Part shown: piece after piece, positions 1 to 9,049 of the stretch
Layout of the letters: each line of letters opens with the position of its first letter
Numbering within the stretch: position 1 is the first letter of the stretch
Assembly: GCF_000372405.1 (NCBI RefSeq)
Contig: NZ_AQVC01000024.1
Location: 1 to 35,100 of the forward strand
DNA length: 35,100 bases
From: Porphyromonas somerae DSM 23386
GTDB lineage: Bacteria; Bacteroidota; Bacteroidia; Bacteroidales; Porphyromonadaceae
Direction: 5' to 3'
The notes under the pieces: generated by a model
Told to the model about the DNA's origin: nothing
Database searches by the model: none
What the model saw: only the letters and a program-made list of their open reading frames with translations
Position numbers and translations under genes: made by a program

Positions 1-640
1 AAAAAAAGTTTGTTACATGGAAGGCGAACGATACTTTTTAATATGGTGATGGCTACACCTATATCTTACTCTTAACTAATAGGTTATAGGAGAGAAAGAT
101 GACCATATCAGTACAATATCTTAGACCGGGTCTCGACGATTGCTTAGACCGGGTCTCGGCGATTGCTTAGACCGGGTCTCGGCGATTGCTTAGACCGGGT
201 CTCGGCGATTGCTTAGACCGGGTCTCGGTGATTGCTTAGACCGGGTCTCGGCTGACTTCTATATAGAGTGTTGTATATCAGTAGATTAAAAATATACTCT
301 TAACCTCGCTCTTCCTTGGTGAAATCTAAATTTATTTTCAGTTATTGCTTCTTGTCTTATCTACTATGAAGGAAGAGCATTACTTTGACCCATGCCTATT
401 AAATCAAGGTTGCTGCTAAACCTATTTGAAATCTCTATTTATGTAGATAGAAAAGTGACGAGTGCTATGGATTATGGTTTATGATAAAATACATGTTTTT
501 GAGCAAAGTCCTAGAGGAGGTATTAGTAAATACCTATATATGAGTAGGTCTCGACTGCTAATTTACCCAGAAATAGGGAGAGCCTTTCTGCCCAAATATA
601 GCCAACTTTGCAGCAGTATTCATATAAAAGTATTAGTACA
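1..640. other. Non-coding upstream region
   Basis: I see no convincing gene here. The stretch holds the 23-bp tandem array (separate entry). The 9-mer atatcagta occurs on both sides of the array (105-113 and 275-283), and ctcttaac also recurs on both sides, so the array may sit between short direct repeats. A 10-bp inverted repeat (308-317 with 369-378, gctcttcctt) with a 51-nt loop lies further on. The operon promoter should lie in the last 200 bases, but I could not find a clear TAnnTTTG box. Confidence 0.6.
120..252. repeat. 23-bp tandem repeat array, 5 full copies plus a partial
   Basis: Five contiguous 23-bp units start at 120, 143, 166, 189 and 212, and an 18-bp partial unit starts at 235. 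Each unit joins the core gattgcttag to the near-palindrome agaccgggtct. Variation is slight (one base in the first copy, one in the fifth). There are no spacers, so it is a minisatellite, not a CRISPR. P. gingivalis MITEs known as BrickBuilt carry 23-bp tandem repeats; this array is of the same kind, but identity is not shown. Confidence 0.95.
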
Positions 641-1222
641 ATGAACATTTTACAGAGAACAACCCTCTTCCTTTTCCTTTCCACACTATTATTAGTAGGC
701 TGCAGTAAGGGAGAGAATAATAAGCAGGAAGAGGATGAGGTAACCACTAGCACTTTGGACGTGGATTCACTTTTGAACAATCCTGATGCTTTCGTGGATC
801 AAGATGTAGTGCTAGAGGGTATCTGCACTCATATATGCAAGCATGGCGGTGGCAAGATATTCTTGATGGGAAGCGACGATACCAATACCATACGAGTGGA
901 GGCTGGTGACGCGATTGGGAGTTTCCCCCAGAAGTGCGTTCACAGCGTTGTAAAGGTAGAGGGCAAACTCGTTGAGGAGCGTATTGATGAAGCTTATCTT
1001 GCACAGTGGGAAGCTGAGGTGGCCGAAGCTGCAAAGCAACATGGCGAGGGCTCAAGTGGTTGTGCAGCTGATATGCAGGCCAACGCCGAGCAGGCCACTA
1101 ATAGCATCGCTGAGCGGATTGCCAACTTTCGCACTCGCATTGCAGAGCGTACCGATCGTGAGGGGAAAGCCTATGTGAGCCTTTATCATATCGTTGCTGA
1201 TAAGTACGAGATTGTAGAGTAA
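641..1222 (+). CDS. OB-fold-like lipoprotein with a CxHxCxH motif
   Basis: First gene of the ten-gene operon. I chose the ATG at 641 because it puts a hydrophobic signal peptide directly before a lipobox (LLVGC, Cys21); an ATG 33 bases upstream only adds an unlikely extension. The mature protein (about 173 residues) begins with an acidic linker. Residues 40-115 look like an OB-fold-type segment with a C62-x-H64-x-C66-x-H68 cluster followed by GGGK. The C-terminal part is alanine- and glutamate-rich and probably helical. Proteins of this look occur in Bacteroidota without an established function. The paired Cys/His residues suggest metal or haem binding, which would fit the operon; this is inference. 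The next gene starts 4 bases after the stop. Confidence 0.8.
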   Translation: MNILQRTTLFLFLSTLLLVGCSKGENNKQEEDEVTTSTLDVDSLLNNPDAFVDQDVVLEGICTHICKHGGGKIFLMGSDDTNTIRVEAGDAIGSFPQKCVHSVVKVEGKLVEERIDEAYLAQWEAEVAEAAKQHGEGSSGCAADMQANAEQATNSIAERIANFRTRIAERTDREGKAYVSLYHIVADKYEIVE

Positions 1223-1226
1223 CTAG

Positions 1227-1814
1227 ATGGAGGCGAATAAATACCATCTTTCGTGGAATCAAATCAGAAGGGGGTGTCGATGGTTGCATCGGCACTGCTC
1301 CTTCTTATTTGCAGGGGTGGTATTGATTTACGCCCTATCTGGAATATTGATGAATCATCGCGACCAGATCAATCCTAGTTATACCGCTAAGCGAATAATC
1401 CTGCAGCAGGCGATAGCAGATACTCCGAGGGCGAAAGGAACGGTGACCCAAGAGGAGCTCACTACCCTCCTTACGAGCATCAACGAGGAAAAGAATTACA
1501 CCAAGCACTACTACCCCGATGATAAGAGCCTCAAGGTATTTCTCAAAGGTGGCTCCACACTCGAGGTTGACCTAAGTAATGGCACTGCTACGTACGACCG
1601 CCTCCGTAAGCGCCCTATCCTGAGCGACTTTGTTAGGCTACACTACAACCCAGGACGTTGGTGGACTTATTTCTCCGATCTATTTGCCGTCGCTTTAATC
1701 CTTATTACCCTCTCAGGGCTACTTCTAGTCAAAGGGAAGCGAGGTCTTAAAGGAATAGGTGGAGTAGAATTGATCATTGGGATAGTGATACCACTACTAT
1801 TCCTCTGGTTATGA
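1227..1814 (+). CDS. PepSY-associated transmembrane protein (small form)
   Basis: 195-residue membrane protein. A transmembrane helix at about residues 22-45 ends in SGILMNHRD, the usual start of small PepSY-type proteins. A soluble periplasmic segment of about 90 residues follows. Two more hydrophobic helices lie near the C-terminus, the first inside a WWTYFSDLFA...LSGLLLV stretch. PepSY transmembrane proteins often sit beside TonB receptors for siderophores or haem, where some act as reductases; Bacteroides XusC in the XusABC xenosiderophore system is an example. The stop overlaps the start of the TonB receptor gene (ATGA), so the two are translationally coupled. Its role here in metal reduction or transfer across the inner membrane is inferred from family and context. 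Confidence 0.8.
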   Translation: MEANKYHLSWNQIRRGCRWLHRHCSFLFAGVVLIYALSGILMNHRDQINPSYTAKRIILQQAIADTPRAKGTVTQEELTTLLTSINEEKNYTKHYYPDDKSLKVFLKGGSTLEVDLSNGTATYDRLRKRPILSDFVRLHYNPGRWWTYFSDLFAVALILITLSGLLLVKGKRGLKGIGGVELIIGIVIPLLFLWL

Positions 1815-4609
1815 AAAAGCTTCTGATACTCCTCTTGTTCCTCTCTATCCCGATAGAGTGGGCGATGGCTCAGACCCCTAGAATGTCTGAGCTCACTATC
1901 ACGGTGAAAGATAGTGATAGTGGCGAACCACTAATAGGGGCTTTGGTGCGTATGGAGCGGGGTAAGCAACTCTATACTGGTGCCACCGACCCTTACGGTA
2001 TCATCACTTTCCCAAAGGTGCTACCTGGCAGTTATCAGCTGCAGGTCACCTACATTGGTTATGATAAAAAGGTAGAGCATTTCAAGGTTACTAATTCCAA
2101 GCAAAGTATCTCTATTATACTGAAGAATAGTAGTCGCGAGCTACAGGAGGTGGTGGTGACAGCAAAGTCCTCTAAAGGAATGACCAGTTCCTCCCTTATT
2201 GGCCAAACCGCCATGGCACATATTCAGCCCTCTAGCATTGCCGATGTGCTGGAGCTACTTCCAGGAGGCTTCTCATCCGACCCCCAACTCACCAGTCCCG
2301 ATATTATTCGGCTAAGAGAGGCAACGCTTCCTATCGTTGGGCAGCATAATTTACTTCCACGCGTCAATCAATCTAATTACAATACCTCCTCCATGGGCAC
2401 CACCTTCCTTATTGATGGCGTGCCACTCAAGATGGATGCGGGGTTTAGGGGCATGCAGGGGAATAACTATGAATACCCTATCCGAATACCGATCAATGCC
2501 GGAGTGGATATGCGTACTATTGCCACGGACGAGGTGGAGAGTATAGAGGTGGTGCGAGGAATCCCTTCTGTAGAGCACTCTGACCTCACTAGTGGCCTGA
2601 TCAAGGTAAAACGTAAACAATGGAGCGATGACCTAAACGGGCGCTTCAAGTCCGATATGAGTAGCAAGCTATTTTTCCTCTCCAAAGGGGTGACACTCCG
2701 TGAAGAGCATCTCAATCTCATCGCCAGTGTAGGTTACCTCTCCGCCTATTCCGATCCTCGCAGTGTGCGGGATTGTTACGAGCGTATCAATAGCTCTCTA
2801 CGCCTGTCGGGTAAGTGGCAGTTGGGAGTAGGGGCACTCAGCTCTCACACCAATGTAGATTATACCGGCACGATCGACGACCGCAAGAGGGATCAAGACT
2901 TAGATTATAACCCCAAGGATAGTTACAAGGCAAGCTATCATAGCCTTGCTTTTTCGCAAACTTTGTCGCTCTTGCCTAAGGAAAATGGATGGCTCCACGC
3001 TCTGGAGATGATTCTCTCCGCTACCCATACATGGGATCGCACGGAGATTACTAAGGATATGCTCCTTAATAGGGATGTCCCTTATCTCACGCAGAAGGAG
3101 GAGGGGGAGTTTGAGGGAAAGTACTATCCCCGTAATTATGTGGCGTCGCATCTAGTGGATAGCCGACCCCTCTACCTTTATGCAAAGGTGAAGGGAAGTA
3201 CGCACATGGAGAGGGATTGGGGTAAGCAGCGGATTAAGTATGGAGCCACTTGGTCGTACAGTAAGAATAGAGGCAAAGGGACGCTTTTTGACTTGGATCG
3301 GCCTCTCTTCTGGACCGCTGGCAGTCGCCCACGCCCATTCTGTGATATCCCAGCAAAAAGTGTGCTCTCCTTATTTCTGGAGGATGAGCTCTCCATTCCT
3401 ATCGGTGCCCATACCTTCACACTCATGGCAGGCATAGTGAGCAATCAACTTCTACATCTCGATAGCTCTTATCAAATGAGTGGCAAGTGGTATACAGACC
3501 TTCGCCTCAATGCCCGCCTCAGCTTTGCCCCTATCTCCGTGCGGGAGCAACCACTGCGTCTACAGTTGCTTGGAGGGGTCGGAAGCCTTAGTATGTTCCC
3601 CTCTATGGATCAGCTTTACCCCGATACCGTGTACGACGACTTTGTGGAGCTCAATTATTACCATGCCAATCCCAATTATCGCCTCGTCTACCTACGCACC
3701 TATATCTACCACCCCAATAATCGGCCACTAAAGCCGGCAAAGAATATCAAGATAGAGGGTCGGCTCGACCTCGATTGGGCTGGATACTCCGCCTCCGTCA
3801 CCTATTTCTACGAGCGGATGAGTAGCGGGTTTCGTAATGATGCAGAGCTGAAGATTGCCAGTTTTAAGCGCTACAACCCCTCCTCTGTCCCTTATGATGC
3901 CCTTACGGCCAAGCCTGCTATTACCGATTTTACCTACCAAGAGTCGAAGCAATTCAGGCTCCTCGGAAAAGTCACCAATGGTAGCGAAACCTCAAAGGTG
4001 GGGCTGGAGTGGATGCTGAGCACCCCTCGCTATTCTTTCCTTAATACCCGAGTTACTTTCTCTGGAGCGTGGTTCAGAACTATTTATCGCAATAGTTTGC
4101 CTCAATATGAGCGACCAAAAGCGGTACTTGGAGATAGTGAGGTGCCTTATATGGGGATCTATCGGGACAATGAGATATTGGTACGAGAGATGCTGAATAG
4201 CGACCTGAGGCTGGACTCTTACCTTCCTAAGATTGGGCTAGGTGTGTCGCTCTCGTTCCAATCCAATTGGTACTCCTCTTCGCAGAAGATGCCCATCTCC
4301 AATTACCCTGACCTCTATGTGGATCTGAAGGATGGTAAGGAGCATTCCTTTAGGGAGCAAGATAAGTCGGATACTTACTTGCAGTGGCTCAAGCGGTCGT
4401 ATAGCGATAGCTCTTTTGAGCGGTATGTGGTACCATTTATGATGATTACCAACCTCAAGGCTACCAAGCGACTATTTGGGGAGCGACTTAATGTGGCTCT
4501 CTTTGTGAATAAGATATTCGATTACTCCCCTGATATTCATCAGAAAGGGTATGTAATCCGGCGAAACCAATATCCCTACTTTGGGATGGAATTGATGGTG
4601 ACCTTATGA
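1811..4609 (+). CDS. TonB-dependent outer-membrane receptor
   Basis: 932 residues with a signal peptide ending AMA-Q at about residue 21. Residues 27-108 form a carboxypeptidase-regulatory-like Ig domain (ITVKDSDSGEPLIGALVRM). A short linker leads to the start of the plug domain (LQEVVVTAKS, about 110-120). The plug runs to about 270 and includes FLIDGVPL and DEVESIEVVRGIPSVEHSDL. The remainder is a 22-strand-type beta barrel rich in Tyr/Trp, ending in the usual aromatic pattern (YPYFGMELMVTL). There is no SusD partner gene, so it is unlikely to be a glycan receptor. With the PepSY protein before it and the DUF4876 lipoproteins after it, uptake of an iron/haem or other metal complex is the likeliest job, though the substrate cannot be read from sequence. 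It overlaps both neighbours by ATGA. Confidence 0.93.
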   Translation: MKKLLILLLFLSIPIEWAMAQTPRMSELTITVKDSDSGEPLIGALVRMERGKQLYTGATDPYGIITFPKVLPGSYQLQVTYIGYDKKVEHFKVTNSKQSISIILKNSSRELQEVVVTAKSSKGMTSSSLIGQTAMAHIQPSSIADVLELLPGGFSSDPQLTSPDIIRLREATLPIVGQHNLLPRVNQSNYNTSSMGTTFLIDGVPLKMDAGFRGMQGNNYEYPIRIPINAGVDMRTIATDEVESIEVVRGIPSVEHSDLTSGLIKVKRKQWSDDLNGRFKSDMSSKLFFLSKGVTLREEHLNLIASVGYLSAYSDPRSVRDCYERINSSLRLSGKWQLGVGALSSHTNVDYTGTIDDRKRDQDLDYNPKDSYKASYHSLAFSQTLSLLPKENGWLHALEMILSATHTWDRTEITKDMLLNRDVPYLTQKEEGEFEGKYYPRNYVASHLVDSRPLYLYAKVKGSTHMERDWGKQRIKYGATWSYSKNRGKGTLFDLDRPLFWTAGSRPRPFCDIPAKSVLSLFLEDELSIPIGAHTFTLMAGIVSNQLLHLDSSYQMSGKWYTDLRLNARLSFAPISVREQPLRLQLLGGVGSLSMFPSMDQLYPDTVYDDFVELNYYHANPNYRLVYLRTYIYHPNNRPLKPAKNIKIEGRLDLDWAGYSASVTYFYERMSSGFRNDAELKIASFKRYNPSSVPYDALTAKPAITDFTYQESKQFRLLGKVTNGSETSKVGLEWMLSTPRYSFLNTRVTFSGAWFRTIYRNSLPQYERPKAVLGDSEVPYMGIYRDNEILVREMLNSDLRLDSYLPKIGLGVSLSFQSNWYSSSQKMPISNYPDLYVDLKDGKEHSFREQDKSDTYLQWLKRSYSDSSFERYVVPFMMITNLKATKRLFGERLNVALFVNKIFDYSPDIHQKGYVIRRNQYPYFGMELMVTL

Positions 4610-4977
4610 AAAAGATAGTTGAACTCTTCTCTTGGCTTTTCATAGCATGCCTACTCTATGACTGCCATGCGGGCGATAGAGCCGATGTGATGACGGAGGT
4701 GACGGTGCGGGTGTTTATGGACTCTTTGGTAGCTGTGAAGCAACAAAGCTACCAGATTAAGTTCCATAATCAAAATACTCGTGTGACTACTATCCGTAAT
4801 TCTATCTCCTCATCTAGCTATAGCGACCAACTGCTGCGTGGGCTCTACGATGTGCAGGTAGAGGGGACGCTCTTATTGGACAATGGGGAGCGAGTATGGG
4901 TGCGTGGTTCTGCTACTGAGCAGGAGTTCCTTTCGAGTGAAAGCTCATGTGAAATCCATTTGGTACGTATGCAATGA
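4606..4977 (+). CDS. Small secreted protein resembling the DUF4876 N-terminal domain
   Basis: 123 residues. The N-terminal hydrophobic segment ends near LLYDC (possible but poor lipobox, Cys20). The body looks like one beta-sandwich domain. Its LLRGLYDVQVEGTL stretch matches LLEGVYEVSVEATL in the DUF4876 protein at 7805-9049, and the following strands also line up, so I read it as a free-standing copy of that N-terminal Ig-like domain without the large C-terminal region. The intact frame and ATGA overlaps on both sides argue for a working gene rather than a remnant. Function unknown; a small accessory to the receptor or barrel is plausible. Confidence 0.7.
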   Translation: MKKIVELFSWLFIACLLYDCHAGDRADVMTEVTVRVFMDSLVAVKQQSYQIKFHNQNTRVTTIRNSISSSSYSDQLLRGLYDVQVEGTLLLDNGERVWVRGSATEQEFLSSESSCEIHLVRMQ

Positions 4978-6524
4978 AAAGGGGGAAGTTGATCTTATTC
5001 ACGATGTGGCTCTTCATAGCTGCTACGGAGATGGTGGCGCAAGAAAGGGATACCTTGCCCCTGCTTTCTCGCTCCCTCGAGCATGCGGTGGTAGATGCTA
5101 CGATGCTTAGGTATTATCACGATAATGTGGCATTGCATCATCTCCTTTACCCCTCTTCTCTCTCAACTTTTGGCACAGAGTACCATTGGAGGCACGAGAA
5201 AAGAGCTTTTCTGGAACAGATCGGTTCGGGAGAGAGCCTTGCCCATATTTATGCTACTACCTATCTAAAGCCTTCACGGTCACGGCACTTGTGGGGAAGT
5301 GCTACCTATTCTACTGGGCTGATCAAGGGGGTTCGCTTCAATAGCACTTCCGACTTTGCTCGCCTCTATCCTTATATAGTGGCAGATGCAGAGGGGGGCA
5401 ACCTATCTCACGAGCGGTATGCCTTTGGTGGGGGATATAGCGGAGCATGGCACCAATGGAGAGTGGCTGGAGAGGTGCAGTACCTTTCGCAACAGGAGTA
5501 TCGAAGGGTGGATCCACGTCCGCGCAACATTGTCTCTAACTTAACTATGAATATCGGTGTGGCACATCCACTAGGCAGACATATTGTAGGGCTTTCATTA
5601 GGGCATGAGATCTACAAACAGCGGAGTAGCGTTGCCTTTTACTCTCCTTTGGGCACTACCATTCAATGGCTGATGAATGGCTTGGGAGGGAGTTTTGCCC
5701 GCTTCAATACCAATACCCCTACGGTCTACTACCGTGGCTATGGCCTCTTTAGCTCGGCACATATCGCTCCACTCTATGGAGATGGCTTCCTCGCCAAGGT
5801 GGGCTATCGCTATCATCGGCTTGAGGAGATACTCACCGATATGAACGAAGTCCCCATTCACCACTACAACGATCATCAATTGGAGGTAGCTATCGGGTAC
5901 TTATGGCAAGGACCCTGGCAACAAGGGGTCGAACTGAAAGGAGAAATGAAGCTGCGGCAAGGGGTAGAGCATATCGTTGGCGAGTCTAATGCTGGTACCT
6001 ATCCAGTAATTGGTGAGTTGCCCAACTTCTACTTCCCCCGCTACCAAGGGTCGCTCGCTTGGCACGTTGGTCGGTCGGAAGGTAGAGTGAAGTGGCAGCT
6101 CTCCCCCGTACTATCCTATAGGTACCTAGCGATACGGAAGTTAGAGCCTAGCTCCACGCTACAGAACCAACGGTGGCAGTTCGCCCTCAGTGGCTTCGGT
6201 TCCTATCAAGTGGATAAAGCTAACTACTTAGCCCTCTCCTGCCACATAGGCTATTCTCCACTTAGTAAGGGCGCGGTCTCCCTCTCACATACTACCTTGA
6301 AGGAGGAGCTGAGTAGGCAGGTTGAGCGTAGTTTCTCGGTTATCAATGCATCGCATCTCTCCTTCGAGATAGCTCCTAAGTGGCACTACACTATACAGGG
6401 GTGGGGAGCCCTGCCTTGGGGCGTAGAGGTGGGCGGAAAATACCGCTTTGATCGTTACAGCGGTGGAGGAATAGAGACACTTATTGGCCATCGGGTAGAG
6501 GGCGTAGTTCAATTGGTCTTTTAA
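4974..6524 (+). CDS. DUF6850-type outer-membrane beta-barrel protein
   Basis: 516 residues with a short signal peptide (through about MVAQ, residue 22). The rest is alternating amphipathic strands rich in Tyr, Trp, His and Gly, typical of an outer-membrane barrel. There is no plug domain, so it is not a TonB receptor. The pattern fits the DUF6850 family, which is often encoded next to DUF4876 proteins and TonB receptors in Bacteroidota; this assignment is from memory of the family and its neighbourhood. It starts inside the stop of the preceding gene (ATGA). The substrate is unknown. It could be a second outer-membrane channel or the anchor for the DUF4876 lipoproteins. Confidence 0.75.
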   Translation: MKRGKLILFTMWLFIAATEMVAQERDTLPLLSRSLEHAVVDATMLRYYHDNVALHHLLYPSSLSTFGTEYHWRHEKRAFLEQIGSGESLAHIYATTYLKPSRSRHLWGSATYSTGLIKGVRFNSTSDFARLYPYIVADAEGGNLSHERYAFGGGYSGAWHQWRVAGEVQYLSQQEYRRVDPRPRNIVSNLTMNIGVAHPLGRHIVGLSLGHEIYKQRSSVAFYSPLGTTIQWLMNGLGGSFARFNTNTPTVYYRGYGLFSSAHIAPLYGDGFLAKVGYRYHRLEEILTDMNEVPIHHYNDHQLEVAIGYLWQGPWQQGVELKGEMKLRQGVEHIVGESNAGTYPVIGELPNFYFPRYQGSLAWHVGRSEGRVKWQLSPVLSYRYLAIRKLEPSSTLQNQRWQFALSGFGSYQVDKANYLALSCHIGYSPLSKGAVSLSHTTLKEELSRQVERSFSVINASHLSFEIAPKWHYTIQGWGALPWGVEVGGKYRFDRYSGGGIETLIGHRVEGVVQLVF

Positions 6525-6552
6525 ACAGTTTTAATTTTTAATAGATAGATAT

Positions 6553-7767
6553 ATGAAGAAGTTATTTTTACTATTCGGGTTATGTGTGACGTTGCTCCTA
6601 CTCTGGAGCTGTGAGAGCGACCTTCCAGAGGTACCGAAGGATGCCGAAGTTACCTTTCAGTTAAAGGCACCATTGGGTGTTGAAGGTAGCATTACAGAAG
6701 CTACAGGCGAGCTCACCTCCAGAAGCGATGGTAAGGTGTTGCCTATTTCTTTTAAGGAGGGTAAGGCGGTGCTTCACTTGGTGCAGGGAGAAGCCTATGC
6801 TATGAAGGTGATGTGTCGCTTCGAGTGCAAAGGTGCTTTAGCAGAGTTAGAGTACAAAGAGGACTTTGTAGTTGAGGCAAAGGCAAAATCCGACCGCACT
6901 TGCCAATTGATGTGGGAGATGCCTAAGGAGAGCTTCGTTATCAGCGAGATATTCTTTGCTGGAAGTCGAAATAGCAAGGGCGAGCAGTACGATGAGGATA
7001 AGTACATCAAGATTACCAACAATAGTCCCGTAACGAGATATCTTGATGGACTAGCTCTAGTAAAGTCGCTCTGGCAGTCGGATGATAAGGTAGAAGCAAA
7101 GCCCGATGTGAGGGCAACACACTTCGTAACCGACTTAGTGATGCAGTTCCCCGGCAGTGGAAAAGAGTATGCGGTGAAACCTTATGAGAGTGTTATCTTG
7201 TGCCACTCTGCCATTGACCATACAAAGGAGAATCCAAATTCAATAGACCTATCCAACGCCAACTTCGAGTGGATGAGTGATAAGGGCTATATTGATTCTG
7301 AGACCCCCGACAATCCTAAGGTACCCAATATGAAACTTGTGTTCATCAGCGACCCTTATGGCGATGGAACTGAGAATTGGTCCATGAGTACCAATGGCCA
7401 GCACAGTTATGCCATTGTTGACCTACAAGGCAAATCGGTTCAGGACCTCGTGAAAGAGTGCACTTACGCTTACAAAGAGCTAATGATATATGAAGGAATG
7501 GACCCAATGGAGTTACCTGGGCAACCTGCTTTGAAGTTGCCAAATGAGTGGGTACTAGATGCTGTGAACCTCAGTATGACTAATGAGAAACAGTGGTTGC
7601 CTATATCAGAGAAACTGGATGCCGGCTATGCTAAGGTGGCAGATGAGCTGAATGATGATGCACGTTACGGTAAAAAGGTGGTGCGGAAGAGCCTATCGGA
7701 TGGGTCTAAGGTACTAAAGGATACAAATAACTCTACCGAAGACTTTGTAGCAAAGGAACTGAAGTAA
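6553..7767 (+). CDS. DUF4876 family lipoprotein, copy 1
   Basis: 404 residues, lipoprotein signal with lipobox LLWSC (Cys20). Residues about 30-125 form an Ig-like N-terminal domain (VTFQLKAPLGV). Residues 130-404 carry the DUF4876 part: VISEIFFAGS, a KYIKITNNS strand as in lamin-tail-like folds, and the C-terminal signature DTNNSTEDF. The downstream copy shows the same layout (LKAPLGV, EELFFSP, YIKITNNS, DTNNSTNDF), so the two are tandem paralogues of moderate similarity. It starts 28 bases after the barrel gene, with a T/A-rich leader and no Shine-Dalgarno. Probably displayed on the cell surface or in the outer membrane; its ligand is unknown. Confidence 0.85.
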   Translation: MKKLFLLFGLCVTLLLLWSCESDLPEVPKDAEVTFQLKAPLGVEGSITEATGELTSRSDGKVLPISFKEGKAVLHLVQGEAYAMKVMCRFECKGALAELEYKEDFVVEAKAKSDRTCQLMWEMPKESFVISEIFFAGSRNSKGEQYDEDKYIKITNNSPVTRYLDGLALVKSLWQSDDKVEAKPDVRATHFVTDLVMQFPGSGKEYAVKPYESVILCHSAIDHTKENPNSIDLSNANFEWMSDKGYIDSETPDNPKVPNMKLVFISDPYGDGTENWSMSTNGQHSYAIVDLQGKSVQDLVKECTYAYKELMIYEGMDPMELPGQPALKLPNEWVLDAVNLSMTNEKQWLPISEKLDAGYAKVADELNDDARYGKKVVRKSLSDGSKVLKDTNNSTEDFVAKELK

Positions 7768-7804
7768 GTAGAGACTAACAATTAATTAATTTATTAAGAA
7801 GTAT

Positions 7805-9049
7805 ATGAAAGCAGTGAAGTATCTATGGGGGTTTGTAGCCCTTTTGGCTTTCGGACTAGTCAGCTGTGAGCCAAAAAATGAGAAAGAGGTAGCAGTGGAG
7901 CGTGAATGTAGCTTCGTTTTGAAAGCACCTCTAGGTGTGAATGCAGGAGTGTACAGCGACCTTAAAATCTCCTTCAAAAGCAATAAAGATGGCCAAACCT
8001 CTGAGCTAATCTCTAAGGAACCGACCTTCAAGAAGGTGCTTTTGGAGGGCGTATATGAGGTCTCTGTTGAGGCTACTTTGGCGTATCAGTCGGAGAAGCT
8101 AGGTAGAGTCTCTACTCCTATCTCTATAAAAGAGCAGGTGACGGTGACTAAGGAGCGTACCACCTTCGAGCTCACCCCACAGTATGTAGAGAATAGCAAT
8201 GCAGGCTTTGTGATTGAGGAGCTTTTCTTTAGCCCTACCATTGATCCTGAGACTGGAAAGACCTTTAAGTACTCTGAGCAGTACATAAAGATTACCAATA
8301 ATTCAGACGTCACTCTCTTTGCCGATAGTTTGGCGATTGTGCAGTCGGAAGATTTGTGCAATATGAAGCGAGAATATGTCGATAGTCCGCTGGATAAGGC
8401 TCTTACGGTCAGTTTTGTCTCCATGATTCCTGGTGATGGCAAGAGCCATCCAGTGAAGCCAGGTGCATCACTGATTATCGCCAATGATGCCAAAGACCAC
8501 TCAAAGGTTTTCAAGGGGGCGACAGACCTTTCGCACGCCGACTTTGAGATCTACGACCTCTCTGAAAATCCTAGGTTTCAAGATGTGGATAATCCTGAGG
8601 TGCCCAACCTGATCTCTTACTATAAGTCTTCACTTACCCTCTCCTCTTTCCACCAGCGTGGCGTCACTACGATTGCTCTAGTGCGTATGCCGGTAGATCG
8701 TGAGACATTCATCAAGGATTACTTGTGGGATGGTAAGTATATTTTTAAGTTTAAGGACTTTGTGAAGGAGATGTCACTTAAAACCTATAAGATACCTCAC
8801 GAGTGGATGGTTGATGTGGTATTCCTCGGTATCGAAGATGCTATTGAGTGGCGATTTATTCCCGATGTCCTAGATGCTGGTTACACTGGTTGGTGCAAGA
8901 GCTTTAATGATAAGACTGGCCAAGGAACCGCAGTGATCCGTAAGGTGGCTCGGGAAGCCAATGGTAGAAAGTATCTGATGGATACTAATAACTCTACCAA
9001 CGACTTCAATAACCGTGTACAACCTTCGCTAAAAGCAACAAAGCAATGA
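7805..9049 (+). CDS. DUF4876 family lipoprotein, copy 2
   Basis: 414 residues, lipobox GLVSC (Cys22). The layout matches copy 1: an N-terminal Ig-like domain (VLKAPLGVNAGVYSD to about residue 125), then the DUF4876 region with IEELFFSP, YIKITNNSDVTLFADSLAIVQS and a C-terminal DTNNSTNDF. It is separated from copy 1 by 37 A/T-rich bases and runs by a 4-base ATGA overlap into the ABC ATPase gene. That overlap shows the ABC transporter belongs to the same transcript as the surface proteins. Two diverged copies side by side suggest either two ligands or a hetero-complex on the surface (inference). Confidence 0.85.
   Translation: MKAVKYLWGFVALLAFGLVSCEPKNEKEVAVERECSFVLKAPLGVNAGVYSDLKISFKSNKDGQTSELISKEPTFKKVLLEGVYEVSVEATLAYQSEKLGRVSTPISIKEQVTVTKERTTFELTPQYVENSNAGFVIEELFFSPTIDPETGKTFKYSEQYIKITNNSDVTLFADSLAIVQSEDLCNMKREYVDSPLDKALTVSFVSMIPGDGKSHPVKPGASLIIANDAKDHSKVFKGATDLSHADFEIYDLSENPRFQDVDNPEVPNLISYYKSSLTLSSFHQRGVTTIALVRMPVDRETFIKDYLWDGKYIFKFKDFVKEMSLKTYKIPHEWMVDVVFLGIEDAIEWRFIPDVLDAGYTGWCKSFNDKTGQGTAVIRKVAREANGRKYLMDTNNSTNDFNNRVQPSLKATKQ

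Noticed and set aside
120-252. CRISPR array
   Set aside because: The units are contiguous with no unique spacers, and no cas genes are present.
462-644. 60-codon open frame upstream of the lipoprotein gene
   Set aside because: No signal, motif or plausible ribosome start, and it overlaps the start of the real lipoprotein gene.
1811-4609. SusC-type glycan receptor
   Set aside because: No SusD-like gene or glycoside hydrolase lies nearby, and the neighbours are PepSY, DUF4876 and ABC genes.
8086-8514. 142-codon frame antisense to the second DUF4876 gene
   Set aside because: No recognisable domain. The sense gene is supported by its lipobox, domain motifs and operon overlap.
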